A stretch of DNA of 64,000 nucleotides, taken from NCBI RefSeq assembly GCF_005818865.1, contig NZ_VBRY01000003.1, forward strand, positions 186,001-250,000. The letters are read 5' to 3'. Origin of the DNA: Mariprofundus erugo (GTDB lineage Bacteria > Pseudomonadota > Zetaproteobacteria > Mariprofundales > Mariprofundaceae). Shown piece after piece: positions 55,831-62,986 of this stretch. The notes beneath the pieces are model-generated. The model ran no database searches. It had not been told where the DNA came from and saw only the letters and a program-made list of their open reading frames with translations. A program made the translations under genes and the position numbers. Positions within the stretch are counted from its first letter, which is position 1. Every line of letters begins with the position of its first letter.

Positions 55831-56979
55831 TTATTTGCGCTTGTCGTCGAGCTCCAGCCAGGCATCCTGAATGCCGGATAACTCTTTCAGCCGCTGCAGT
55901 TCCTGCGCCGCTTCGCCGGCACTAACCCTGTTTTTGTTGCGCAACCGGTACCATGTGATATCCCCGATTTTGACCGTGAATATCTCACTCTCTATGCCCA
56001 GTCGGGCGAGTTGCCCCTGTCTGGCTGCGGCCTCCGCCTCGTTTTGATAGGAGGAGAGATTGATGATGTAGCTGTGGCCATTTTCGGGGTTTGCCGCGCC
56101 ATCCGCGTTGGTCAGTGAGGCGACGGGGACTTCTGCTACATGTGGTTCTGCGGCCGGTGTCGTTGCAGTGCTCGCCTCGGCTGTTTTTGCCATGCTGATT
56201 CTGGTTTTCGGCTGACTCGTTTCGGGCGCGGGTGAATCCTCGCTGTCGAAGTCGACCTCACTCCAGCCGTCATCGCTCTTGCTTGCCGGGGGGACGGGCG
56301 GGTGGCCGTCATAAATCAGGTATTCACGGTGCTGGCGCCATGCTTCACGGGTAAAGACATAGGGGTCGAGTGCCAGCTCATCGCGCATGTTCGACGCCTC
56401 CAGCAGGCGGGAACGTTTATCGATATATTTTGCCACGGTCACCGGAATGGTGACGTACGGTGCCAGGAAAAAACCGGCCCAGAACAGCGGGTCAGTGGCG
56501 GTCTCGGTAATCATGTCAGGCGTGTCGCGCAGGGAGTTGGGGCCGAGCAGCGGATAAACGATATAGGCGCCCTGACCAACGCCCCATGTTGCCAGTGTTT
56601 GGCCGAAATCCTCTTCATGGCGTTCAAAGCCCATCGGCGTGGCAACATCGACAAAGCCGGCAACGCCCAGGGTTGAGTTAATGAGCAGGCGGAAGAGATC
56701 GGAAAAACCCTGGCCACCTTTCCCCTGCAGGAAATCATTCAGGACGGTGTTGGGGTAGGTCGTATTATCAAAAAAGTTGGAGACCGCCGTACGCATCGGT
56801 TTGGGGACAATGGCATTATAGCCCCGGGCTGCCGGCTTCAGCGATATGCGGTCGATACCATCGTTGATTTTGTCGGTGACGCGATTGGTGGATTCAATCG
56901 GGTCATAGTGATTCTGCGGAGTTGCACAGCCTGCCGTGAGCAGGGCTAACAGGATAACAAAAGGCAGGGAACGCTTCAT
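55831..56979 (-). CDS. mlaA: MlaA (VacJ) lipoprotein with C-terminal SPOR-like domain
   Basis: A 382-residue outer-membrane lipoprotein. The signal peptide ends LLTAGC (Cys18). Residues 25-240 match MlaA, which removes misplaced phospholipids from the outer leaflet (YDPIESTNRVTDKIND, RDTPDMI, LDPYVFTREAWR). A proline/serine/threonine-rich linker (about 235-295) leads to a region (300-378) that begins SYIINLSSYQNEAEAAARQG and ends in a SPOR-like strand-helix pattern, a domain that binds denuded septal peptidoglycan. Such a fusion would localise MlaA at the division site; this is an inference. Confidence 0.85.
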   Translation of the reverse strand: MKRSLPFVILLALLTAGCATPQNHYDPIESTNRVTDKINDGIDRISLKPAARGYNAIVPKPMRTAVSNFFDNTTYPNTVLNDFLQGKGGQGFSDLFRLLINSTLGVAGFVDVATPMGFERHEEDFGQTLATWGVGQGAYIVYPLLGPNSLRDTPDMITETATDPLFWAGFFLAPYVTIPVTVAKYIDKRSRLLEASNMRDELALDPYVFTREAWRQHREYLIYDGHPPVPPASKSDDGWSEVDFDSEDSPAPETSQPKTRISMAKTAEASTATTPAAEPHVAEVPVASLTNADGAANPENGHSYIINLSSYQNEAEAAARQGQLARLGIESEIFTVKIGDITWYRLRNKNRVSAGEAAQELQRLKELSGIQDAWLELDDKRK

Positions 56980-57038
56980 GGCGGCGAATTATGCCCTTCG
57001 CATGATGAATTGCACGAGCAGAAAAACAGGGGGTATTT

Positions 57039-58079
57039 TCATGGGGCGGGGTTCGGGTAGCGTTTCTGGACCAGCTCAATGTCGGCGATACAGGCATCGC
57101 TGAGCCGGACATCGTGACTGGAGATATTCTCTTTTAGCTGTGCCATGGTGGTGGCGCCGATGATGACGCTGCTGACAAACGGTTGCCGGAGTATAAATGC
57201 CAGCGCCATGACGCTCGGGCTGAGTCCATGTTTTGCAGCAATATCGACATAACAGGCGGTGGCCAGCTCAGCCTCATGGCCTGAATAGCGTCCATAACGT
57301 TCAAACAGAGTCAGTCGGGCTCCTTCCGGTCGTTGTCCATGCAGATATTTGCCTGAGAGCACGCCGAATGCGAGCGGTGAATAGGCCAGTAATCCTGTCT
57401 GCTCCCGGCATGCAATTTCTGCCAGACCAATCTCAAATGAGCGGTTGAGCAGGCTGTAGGGATTCTGGATGGAGGTGATGCGAGGCAGCTTGCGCGTTTC
57501 GGCCAGATGCAGGTGTTGCATCACTCCCCATGGCGTTTCATTGGAGATGCCGATATGGCGTACCTTGCCCTGTTCAACCAGCCGTTGCATGGCCTCCAGC
57601 GTTTCCTCGATCGGGGTGAATGATTCATTCCCCATATGGGTGTAGCCAGGCTTGCCGAAGAAATTGGTGTTACGGTCCGGCCAGTGGGTTTGGTAGAGAT
57701 CGATATGGTCGCTATTCAGCCGCTTCAGGGAGGCTTCACATGCCGTGATGATATGCTCTTTGTTCAGGCGGGCCTTGCCATCACGGATGTGCGGACACCA
57801 GCCGGTCGGCCCGCATACCTTCGAGGCCAGGATCACATCATTGCGGCGACCTGTTTTTTTAAACCAGGCACCGATGATCTCCTCGGTGTGACCATAGGTT
57901 TCAGCTCTGGGCGGGATGGCATAAAGCTCGGCGGTATCAAAGAAGTTGATGCCTTGATCCAGGGCATAATCCATCTGGGCAAAGGCCTCTTGCTGGCTGT
58001 TCTGCTCGCCCCAGGTCATGGTGCCAAGGGCGATTGCCGGCACATCAAGATCGCTGCTGCCAAGTTTGCGGTAAATCAT
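57039..58079 (-). CDS. Aldo/keto reductase (Tas-like)
   Basis: A 346-residue NADPH-dependent (beta/alpha)8 oxidoreductase. The catalytic tetrad is visible: Asp and Tyr in NFFDTAELYAIP near residue 50, Lys in ILASKV near 84 and His in DLYQTHW near 130. The cofactor segment IIGATTMAQLKENI is near 310. The sequence resembles E. coli Tas. The substrate is unknown. It is the last gene of a four-gene operon and overlaps the deaminase stop (ATGA). Confidence 0.9.
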   Translation of the reverse strand: MIYRKLGSSDLDVPAIALGTMTWGEQNSQQEAFAQMDYALDQGINFFDTAELYAIPPRAETYGHTEEIIGAWFKKTGRRNDVILASKVCGPTGWCPHIRDGKARLNKEHIITACEASLKRLNSDHIDLYQTHWPDRNTNFFGKPGYTHMGNESFTPIEETLEAMQRLVEQGKVRHIGISNETPWGVMQHLHLAETRKLPRITSIQNPYSLLNRSFEIGLAEIACREQTGLLAYSPLAFGVLSGKYLHGQRPEGARLTLFERYGRYSGHEAELATACYVDIAAKHGLSPSVMALAFILRQPFVSSVIIGATTMAQLKENISSHDVRLSDACIADIELVQKRYPNPAP

Positions 58080-58672
58080 GTGCCGCTTTCTCCTGCATTG
58101 TAGATGGGGCCATGGCTGTTTGCATATTGTTGCAGGACGGCCGCCGCCTGTGGCCGGCAGATATCCGTTTCAACGCTGATGCCCCGTTTCTCCAGCTCCG
58201 TGATCCACTGCGGATGACGGGGCCCCTCATCAAAGCCGATGGCCAGCGCATCGGTATCACGGGCGCCACAAGCCAGGTGGCGGATACCCGACCAGGGAAT
58301 GGCACCGAAGCACATGGCACATGGCTGACAACTGGTGACCAGTTCACAGCGGGGCACACCGGGAGCCGCAAGTGAGAAGCTGCCGAGTTGTTGCTGGGCA
58401 GCCGTGATGGCCATAATTTCAGCATGGGCGATCGATGCCTGGCAGGGAACGACGCGATTGATGCCGGCAGCAATGATGGTGTGGCGGTCGATATCGAAAA
58501 TCAGGGCGCCGAACGGACCACCGGTGGACGATTCAATGTTCAGCCGGGCAAGCTCGATGGCCAGTTGCATGCGCTGGTCACGATCGGCGTAGCAGCCGTT
58601 ATGTGCGGAGAGCCAGCCGGGCAGCCATTCGGGCCAGTAGAGGCGGATGTCGGTGCTGGTGCTCATGGTCAT
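58076..58672 (-). CDS. CMP/dCMP-type zinc deaminase (guanine or tRNA-adenosine deaminase-like)
   Basis: A 198-residue cytidine deaminase-fold protein. Zinc and catalytic residues lie in AHAEIMAITAAQ near residue 81 (His-x-Glu) and TSCQPCAMCFGAI near 112 (PCxxC). The pattern is that of nucleoside, guanine or tRNA-adenosine deaminases, and the exact substrate cannot be told. ATGA overlaps the globin gene stop upstream and the aldo/keto reductase start downstream. Confidence 0.82.
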   Translation of the reverse strand: MTMSTSTDIRLYWPEWLPGWLSAHNGCYADRDQRMQLAIELARLNIESSTGGPFGALIFDIDRHTIIAAGINRVVPCQASIAHAEIMAITAAQQQLGSFSLAAPGVPRCELVTSCQPCAMCFGAIPWSGIRHLACGARDTDALAIGFDEGPRHPQWITELEKRGISVETDICRPQAAAVLQQYANSHGPIYNAGESGT

Positions 58673-59103
58673 GCTGCCGGGTCGGGAATCACGAGCGGCT
58701 GCTCATATTTCAGGTCGATGGCCCGGAATGAGGCCAGTGAATCATTTTGTATCTGACGCCAGAAGGCGGCATCAATCTTGAGCCAGCGATCGATCAGGGC
58801 TGGCTCGATCTCTTCCTCTGCCAGTGCGCTGCGCAGCAGCTCCTGTCGCAGCTTCAGTAGTTCAGGGGTGATGTACATGCGCCGGTGAGCCAGTTCGAGC
58901 TCCATACCGGGGTAGATGATGTCACCGCCCATTTTCCAGCCCATGAACTGCGTCTGACGCAGCTCAATGGCCTGCTGGCTATGGCCCTGAAAGAACTGGC
59001 CGAGCCATGGATGGGCATACACCTTATCATAGAAACGGGTGTGAACCCGCTCCAGTGTCGGGCGTCCTCCGACCAGCTCAAACAGCGACTGCTTGCTGCT
59101 CAT
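58669..59103 (-). CDS. Truncated haemoglobin-like protein
   Basis: A 144-residue 2-on-2 globin, likely of group II/III. It has the B-helix RFYDKVYAHPWLGQFF (with a B10-type Tyr near residue 20) and the F-helix AHRRMYITPELLKLR with the probable proximal His near residue 75. Such proteins bind O2, CO or NO; a protective role against NO is usual but not shown. The ATG at 59103 starts 4 nt after the FmdB gene; 34 upstream codons of open frame lie within that gene. Confidence 0.8.
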   Translation of the reverse strand: MSSKQSLFELVGGRPTLERVHTRFYDKVYAHPWLGQFFQGHSQQAIELRQTQFMGWKMGGDIIYPGMELELAHRRMYITPELLKLRQELLRSALAEEEIEPALIDRWLKIDAAFWRQIQNDSLASFRAIDLKYEQPLVIPDPAA

Positions 59104-59107
59104 CAGC

Positions 59108-59332
59108 CTAGAAGCAGGCCGGGCAGGCGCCGCCTCCGCAGGTAGGTGCCGGCGAACAGGGGGCAGAACCACAGGCTGTATCCGGAGCGCCGGTACCGAT
59201 GGCATGGGCCGAAATCAGTTTTTGCAGGTCTTCACTGCCACAGTCGCGGCAGGTGACAGGCTGGCTGCTGTTCCTGACCAGCTTTTCAAATACAACCTCG
59301 CAGCTGCGGCAGCGGAATTCATAAATGGGCAT
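59108..59332 (-). CDS. FmdB-family zinc ribbon protein
   Basis: A 74-residue protein beginning MPIYEFRCRSCEVVFEKLV, the FmdB/CxxC_CXXC_SSSS zinc-ribbon start, with CxxC near residues 8-11 and a second CRDC near 27-30. The C-terminus is rich in cysteine and glycine. Members are presumed regulators or metal-site proteins of unknown role. GGAGGAG precedes the ATG at 59332. First gene of the operon with globin, deaminase and aldo/keto reductase. Confidence 0.87.
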   Translation of the reverse strand: MPIYEFRCRSCEVVFEKLVRNSSQPVTCRDCGSEDLQKLISAHAIGTGAPDTACGSAPCSPAPTCGGGACPACF

Positions 59333-59463
59333 GAGATCTCCTCCAAGGGTGTATTGCATGACTTTATAGGGGGCGATATGAGAAAGCAAACGCTCACGCT
59401 ATGTGTCATGAGGGAATCGCTGGATTAATCAGCGATATCCCGGGTAGGGGAAATATTTTGCAA

Positions 59464-59481
59464 GTCATCCAAATGGATGAC
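59464..59481. promoter_or_regulatory. Perfect palindrome in the 369-bp gap before the next kinase
   Basis: GTCATCC-AAAT-GGATGAC is a perfect 7-bp inverted repeat between the divergent fmdB and hybrid kinase genes (gap 59333-59701, otherwise without a gene). It looks like a dimeric regulator site. The regulator is unknown. Confidence 0.45.
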
Positions 59482-59497
59482 ATAAGTGGTTATTTAT

Positions 59498-59512
59498 GTG
59501 ATTGGATATCAC
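59498..59512. promoter_or_regulatory. GTGAT-N5-ATCAC palindrome
   Basis: GTGAT (59498-59502) and ATCAC (59508-59512) form a perfect 5-bp dyad with a 5-nt spacer. It resembles CRP/FNR-family sites but the spacing matches neither CRP (TGTGA-N6-TCACA) nor FNR (TTGAT-N4-ATCAA). Confidence 0.3.
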
Positions 59513-59579
59513 TCTTTGTCACGCATGCGGATGCAAAAGTCTGCCCAACGTACGGTGGCGAGCACTATGGGGCAATCCA

Positions 59580-59589
59580 CATGGTACAA
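59580..59589 (+). promoter_or_regulatory. Possible extended -10 promoter for the hybrid kinase
   Basis: TGGTACAAT (59581-59589) is an extended -10 (TGnTACAAT) about 112 nt upstream of the kinase start, without a clear -35. Read by eye only. Confidence 0.3.
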
Positions 59590-59701
59590 TCGGTCATTCA
59601 CCGTGCCATGATGCCAGACAGGCATCGCGAGCAGCGATCTCCGGTAGCCGTCAATGCGGGTTTAGGTTGCCTGTACGTCAGTTACTCTCTATACCTTCTG
59701 C

Positions 59702-61807
59702 ATGCCTCATTCTGCTGAATCGTTCGACTCTGTTTTTGGTGACCGGCGCCGGTTAATGGCGCTGGTCCACCTGGCCAGTGCCGCTGCCCTGATATTATTT
59801 GTATTTGTACACCTGATGCGCGGGTGTTGTATGGCTTTAACGGTTGTGGAGGCCTCTCTTGCACTGCTGACGCTGGTGACATGGCGTTACATCCGTGCCG
59901 ATGGCTCGCTGGTCCGGGTAGAGCAAGTGCTGATGGTGGCTGCCTTTGTGCTGTTTTCCTCACTGGTATTGTTGAAAAGTATTGATGATACCGGCATTTA
60001 CTGGGTCGGTGGATATCCGTTTGTCGCCTACTTTGTGCAACCCGCCCGGACGGCCCGATACTGGGTGTTGATGCTGGTCGTCGAGCTGCTGGTGGTGGTA
60101 GGCATTGAGGGGTCGGGGTGGCAACTGACAGCCTACTCCGAGTCGCAACTCTTGTGCCTGGTCGCGCTGGTTGGCTTTTACTGGATGCTTGCTCATATCT
60201 ATAAATCACAGCTGGAGCTGCATCAGCGCCAGCTGGGTGATTCATATCAGGCGTTGTCGAACGAGCAGGAGCGTTTGAAGATTATTCTGGATCATTCGCC
60301 CATTGGCATATGGATGGTGGATGGTGATCGCCATATCCGGATTCTCAACCAGACGTGGGTGAAGTGGTGCGGTCTGAGCGAGTCAGAGGTGTGTCAGGCT
60401 GCCGATTATACCGATCTGTTGCCGGAGTCTGTGGCGGTCAGGGCACGTGAGCTCGATGATGCCTGCCTGGCTCAGCATGCGGTGCATTATTCACGTGAGC
60501 CGTTTCGCTGTGCCGACGGTGTGATGCGGACGCTCGATATGATTCGCGTCGGGCTGCACGATGGTGCAGGCCGTGTGGTTGGTTTGATCGGCTTTGCTAT
60601 CGATATCACCGATCAGTTGCATGCGCAGGAGGAGCAACAGCTGCTTGAACGCCAGCTCCAGCATGCACAGCGGCTTGAAGCGCTCGGTGTGATGGCCGGA
60701 GGCATCGCCCATGATTTCAACAATCTTTTAACGGCGATTCAGGGCGGGATTGAGCTTGCCCGGCTCGAGCAGGGGATCCCCCCGGCACTGCTGGAGTCGA
60801 TTGAAACGATGGATACAGCAGCGCAGGCGGCGGCCGGTCTTTGTCGGCAGATGCTGACCTATTCCGGCAAAGGGCATATCGCGCCGGAGTGTCTGTATCT
60901 GCGCCAGGTGATCGAGGAGCTGCGTACGCTTTTTGAGGTCTCTGTTGGCAAGGATGTCAGACTGAGCTTCTACTTTGAGCCGGAAACAAGCCCTGTGTAT
61001 GTGGATAAAAGTCAAATCAGTCAGATGCTGCTGAATTTGCTGATTAATGCCTCGGAATCGATGCCGGAAGGGAGGGGCGGCGAGGTGACCATATCGGTTG
61101 TACACCGGCAGCTGCTTGAGCCTCTCTCCTGCCATTTTACCGGAGCGATACCGCAACCGGGCCTCTATACCTGCCTGAGTGTTGAGGATAATGGCATCGG
61201 CATGGATGAGGAGACGATTCAGCGCATGTTCGATCCATTTTTCTCTACCAAGTTCACCGGCCGGGGGCTGGGGCTAAGTGCGATTGCAGGAATCCTGAAA
61301 TCGCATGGGGCGGCACTTCAAGTGGAGAGTAAGCCCGGCAAAGGGACTCGCATGCAGGTCTGGCTTCCATCGTGTGAAGGGGTGACGGTCACCGCAAAGC
61401 GGCCGGAGGTTGAGGTGTCGCGGCAGTATAGTGGCAGGGTGCTGCTGGTGGATGATGATCCCGGCGTGATCCATGTTGCCGGACGTATGCTCGGAAAGCT
61501 CGGCCTGCAATGTGTGAGCGCCGGCAATGGGCGTGACGCGGTGGAAATATTCGAGCGAGACCCGTCGTTTGACTGGGTGTTACTCGATGTCACCATGCCT
61601 GAGATGGACGGGGCTGCCTGCCTGCAGGCGTTGCGCCATATTCGTCCGGATGTATATGTGGCCATGTCGTCCGGTTACGATGCCGATAGCGTGCTGTATG
61701 ACAGCAGCGTGCAACCGGATGATTTTCTGACCAAGCCCTATACGATGCAGCGATTGCGCGAAGTGGTGAAACAGGCTGCGGATGCAGCACGCCCGGACGG
61801 AGCCTGA
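59702..61807 (+). CDS. Polytopic membrane hybrid sensor histidine kinase
   Basis: A 701-residue kinase. The N-terminal 170 residues hold about five or six membrane helices (near 18-38, 43-62, 73-92, 105-115, 118-136 and 147-165) with little periplasmic mass, so it probably senses a membrane-related or small hydrophobic signal. A PAS domain (about 185-305) is followed by HisKA with GGIAHDFNN (His337), HATPase with DNGIGM and GRGLGLSA, and a receiver with Asp629 in LLDVTMPEMDG. No separate regulator is nearby. The ribosome binding site is weak and ATG at 59756 is an alternative start. Confidence 0.88.
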   Translation: MPHSAESFDSVFGDRRRLMALVHLASAAALILFVFVHLMRGCCMALTVVEASLALLTLVTWRYIRADGSLVRVEQVLMVAAFVLFSSLVLLKSIDDTGIYWVGGYPFVAYFVQPARTARYWVLMLVVELLVVVGIEGSGWQLTAYSESQLLCLVALVGFYWMLAHIYKSQLELHQRQLGDSYQALSNEQERLKIILDHSPIGIWMVDGDRHIRILNQTWVKWCGLSESEVCQAADYTDLLPESVAVRARELDDACLAQHAVHYSREPFRCADGVMRTLDMIRVGLHDGAGRVVGLIGFAIDITDQLHAQEEQQLLERQLQHAQRLEALGVMAGGIAHDFNNLLTAIQGGIELARLEQGIPPALLESIETMDTAAQAAAGLCRQMLTYSGKGHIAPECLYLRQVIEELRTLFEVSVGKDVRLSFYFEPETSPVYVDKSQISQMLLNLLINASESMPEGRGGEVTISVVHRQLLEPLSCHFTGAIPQPGLYTCLSVEDNGIGMDEETIQRMFDPFFSTKFTGRGLGLSAIAGILKSHGAALQVESKPGKGTRMQVWLPSCEGVTVTAKRPEVEVSRQYSGRVLLVDDDPGVIHVAGRMLGKLGLQCVSAGNGRDAVEIFERDPSFDWVLLDVTMPEMDGAACLQALRHIRPDVYVAMSSGYDADSVLYDSSVQPDDFLTKPYTMQRLREVVKQAADAARPDGA

Positions 61808-61813
61808 TCACTG

Positions 61814-61846
61814 CAGGCAAAGGCGTAAAATCGCCCTTGTTGCCTG
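61814..61846. terminator. Bulged hairpin after the hybrid kinase
   Basis: CAGGCAA (61814-61820) pairs with TTGCCTG (61840-61846), and inside it GGCG/CGCC (61822-61825, 61832-61835), followed by TTTG. It is just 6 nt after the kinase stop, between convergent genes, and is a possible terminator. Confidence 0.5.
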
Positions 61847-61867
61847 TTTGAATGAAGGCGCCTGCAT

Positions 61868-61888
61868 GGTGCAGCTCAGCACTGCACC
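61868..61888. other. Second hairpin between convergent genes
   Basis: GGTGCAG (61868-61874) and CTGCACC (61882-61888) make a perfect 7-bp stem with a 7-nt loop. It lies just downstream of the CDGSH gene and could stabilise or end its mRNA. Confidence 0.4.
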
Positions 61889-61901
61889 TGTGATCGTGAA
61901 G

Positions 61902-62540
61902 TTATTCCGACTTGAAGCCGATCGCCGCATGTGAGGCATCGCAAAAGGGTTTGTTTTTTGATGCGCCGCACCGGCAGAGTACGGTACGCTCTGTGCAGAT
62001 CACGGCTTCTCCTGCGGCATTGCGTATTTCGCATGGCCCTTCGATCAAAAGAGGGCCGTTGCCAAATGGTTGTATGTTAAGCGGCAGACCTGTTGGCAAT
62101 GTCGATGCAGCGAGGGCCGGGCGCTCACAGCAATGCCGGAAGCCTGCCTCTTCATGGGCACCATCGCACCATGGCTTGTTTTTGGATGCACCACATCGGC
62201 ACAGGGTAGCACGATAGCCACCGGTTGATTCCCAGTTCACGGTAAAATCACCGTGGACAGTCAGTGGGCCATTATCTTCCAGAGTAATGGTGTTTATGGA
62301 TGGTTTTGCCTCTTCTGGCCCGCCATCCTTGCGCTGGTAGGTCAGCGCGCCGGACGGACAGGATTCACAGGTGGCCGCAAGTTGATCTGCTGTGGCATTG
62401 GCCGGGAGAATCCATGGCTCGCTGCCGTCATCGCGAAAGACCTCCGGCAGTCCTTTGATGCAGTTGCCGGCATGAATACAGCGCTTTGTATCGAATAAGA
62501 TGGTGATATCCGGACCTTCATAACGCTGCAACTCTGACAT
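61902..62540 (-). CDS. Iron-sulfur protein with Fer4-like domain and two CDGSH domains
   Basis: A 212-residue predicted metalloprotein. The first 70 residues contain CIHAGNC and a later CESCPSGAL, which fits a divergent 4Fe-4S mono-cluster domain. Two CDGSH (mitoNEET-type) domains follow, CRCGASKNKPWCDGAH (about 113-128) and CRCGASKNKPFCDASH (about 187-202), each binding a 2Fe-2S cluster through three Cys and one His. The second has CDASH instead of CDGSH. Likely a redox or stress-related electron carrier. AAGGAGAG precedes the ATG; the shared upstream region carries an FNR-like site. Confidence 0.88.
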   Translation of the reverse strand: MSELQRYEGPDITILFDTKRCIHAGNCIKGLPEVFRDDGSEPWILPANATADQLAATCESCPSGALTYQRKDGGPEEAKPSINTITLEDNGPLTVHGDFTVNWESTGGYRATLCRCGASKNKPWCDGAHEEAGFRHCCERPALAASTLPTGLPLNIQPFGNGPLLIEGPCEIRNAAGEAVICTERTVLCRCGASKNKPFCDASHAAIGFKSE

Positions 62541-62602
62541 GAAACTCTCCTTTGATGGTGCAGGCGCCAGCTTAGCATAGATATAACAGCAACGGAAATT
62601 TT

Positions 62603-62616
62603 GTGATCCACATCAC
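62603..62616. promoter_or_regulatory. FNR/CRP-family site between CDGSH gene and small protein gene
   Basis: GTGAT-CCAC-ATCAC is a perfect palindrome with the 4-nt spacing of FNR boxes (TTGAT-N4-ATCAA). On the + strand TTTTAT (62639-62644) places the transcription start at about 62651, exactly 41.5 nt from the box centre, the class II FNR geometry. On the minus strand TATGCT (62579-62574) gives a comparable spacing (about 42.5). Both divergent genes may thus be activated by one regulator. Confidence 0.5.
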
Positions 62617-62647
62617 TTAATTGGCCAATATTAAAGGATTTTATGTG

Positions 62648-62671
62648 TTATATTAGGAAAATCTAACATAA
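62648..62671. promoter_or_regulatory. Inverted repeat near the small-gene transcription start
   Basis: TTATATTAG (62648-62656) and CTAACATAA (62663-62671) are complementary at 8 of 9 positions with a 6-nt spacer. It lies at the inferred start of transcription and may be an operator, or an alternative -10 (TATATT, 62649-62654). Confidence 0.35.
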
Positions 62672-62736
62672 CGCTAATCACGCTCTAATGGCACCTGTGC
62701 AGATTGCCGCCATTCAGTTGAAACAAGGAGGCCATG

Positions 62737-62934
62737 ATGGCAATCAAAGCATTGATCAATAAATACCTTGAAGCTACAGAGGCAAAGTTCGGCGCAGAAG
62801 CGCGTAGCAAGACTGTTGTGAAATATCGTGGTGGCATGAACTTTTTCATCAAGCGTCACATCGACAAGCATGCTCATGTTGTGGATATGGGTAACCTGCA
62901 GCTGATGACCAGGCATCTTCAGGCCAGCATCTGA
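62737..62934 (+). CDS. Small hypothetical protein (65 residues)
   Basis: Not recognised. A basic protein: an amphipathic N-terminal part (AIKALINKYLEATEAKFG), then a likely beta-strand segment (KTVVKYRGGMNFFIKRHIDK) and a histidine-containing tail. No signal peptide or membrane helix. AAGGAGG (62725-62731) is 5 nt before the ATG at 62737 but only 2 nt before the ATG at 62734, so the second is preferred. The strong ribosome binding site and the FNR-like upstream region argue that it is real and perhaps highly expressed under low oxygen. Divergent from the CDGSH gene. Confidence 0.75.
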   Translation: MAIKALINKYLEATEAKFGAEARSKTVVKYRGGMNFFIKRHIDKHAHVVDMGNLQLMTRHLQASI

Positions 62935-62949
62935 TTCATTGATGGCATA

Positions 62950-62975
62950 CGGAGGCTGTGTTGCAACGGCCTCCG
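62950..62975. terminator. Hairpin between convergent genes
   Basis: CGGAGGC (62950-62956) pairs with GCCTCCG (62969-62975) around a 12-nt loop, 16 nt after the small-protein stop. There is no T tract, so terminator function is uncertain. Confidence 0.4.
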
Positions 62976-62986
62976 CAAAGCCGCAA

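Noticed and set aside
59498-59512. A true CRP or FNR site
   Set aside because: The spacing between half-sites (5 nt) does not fit either protein, so it is listed only as a dyad.
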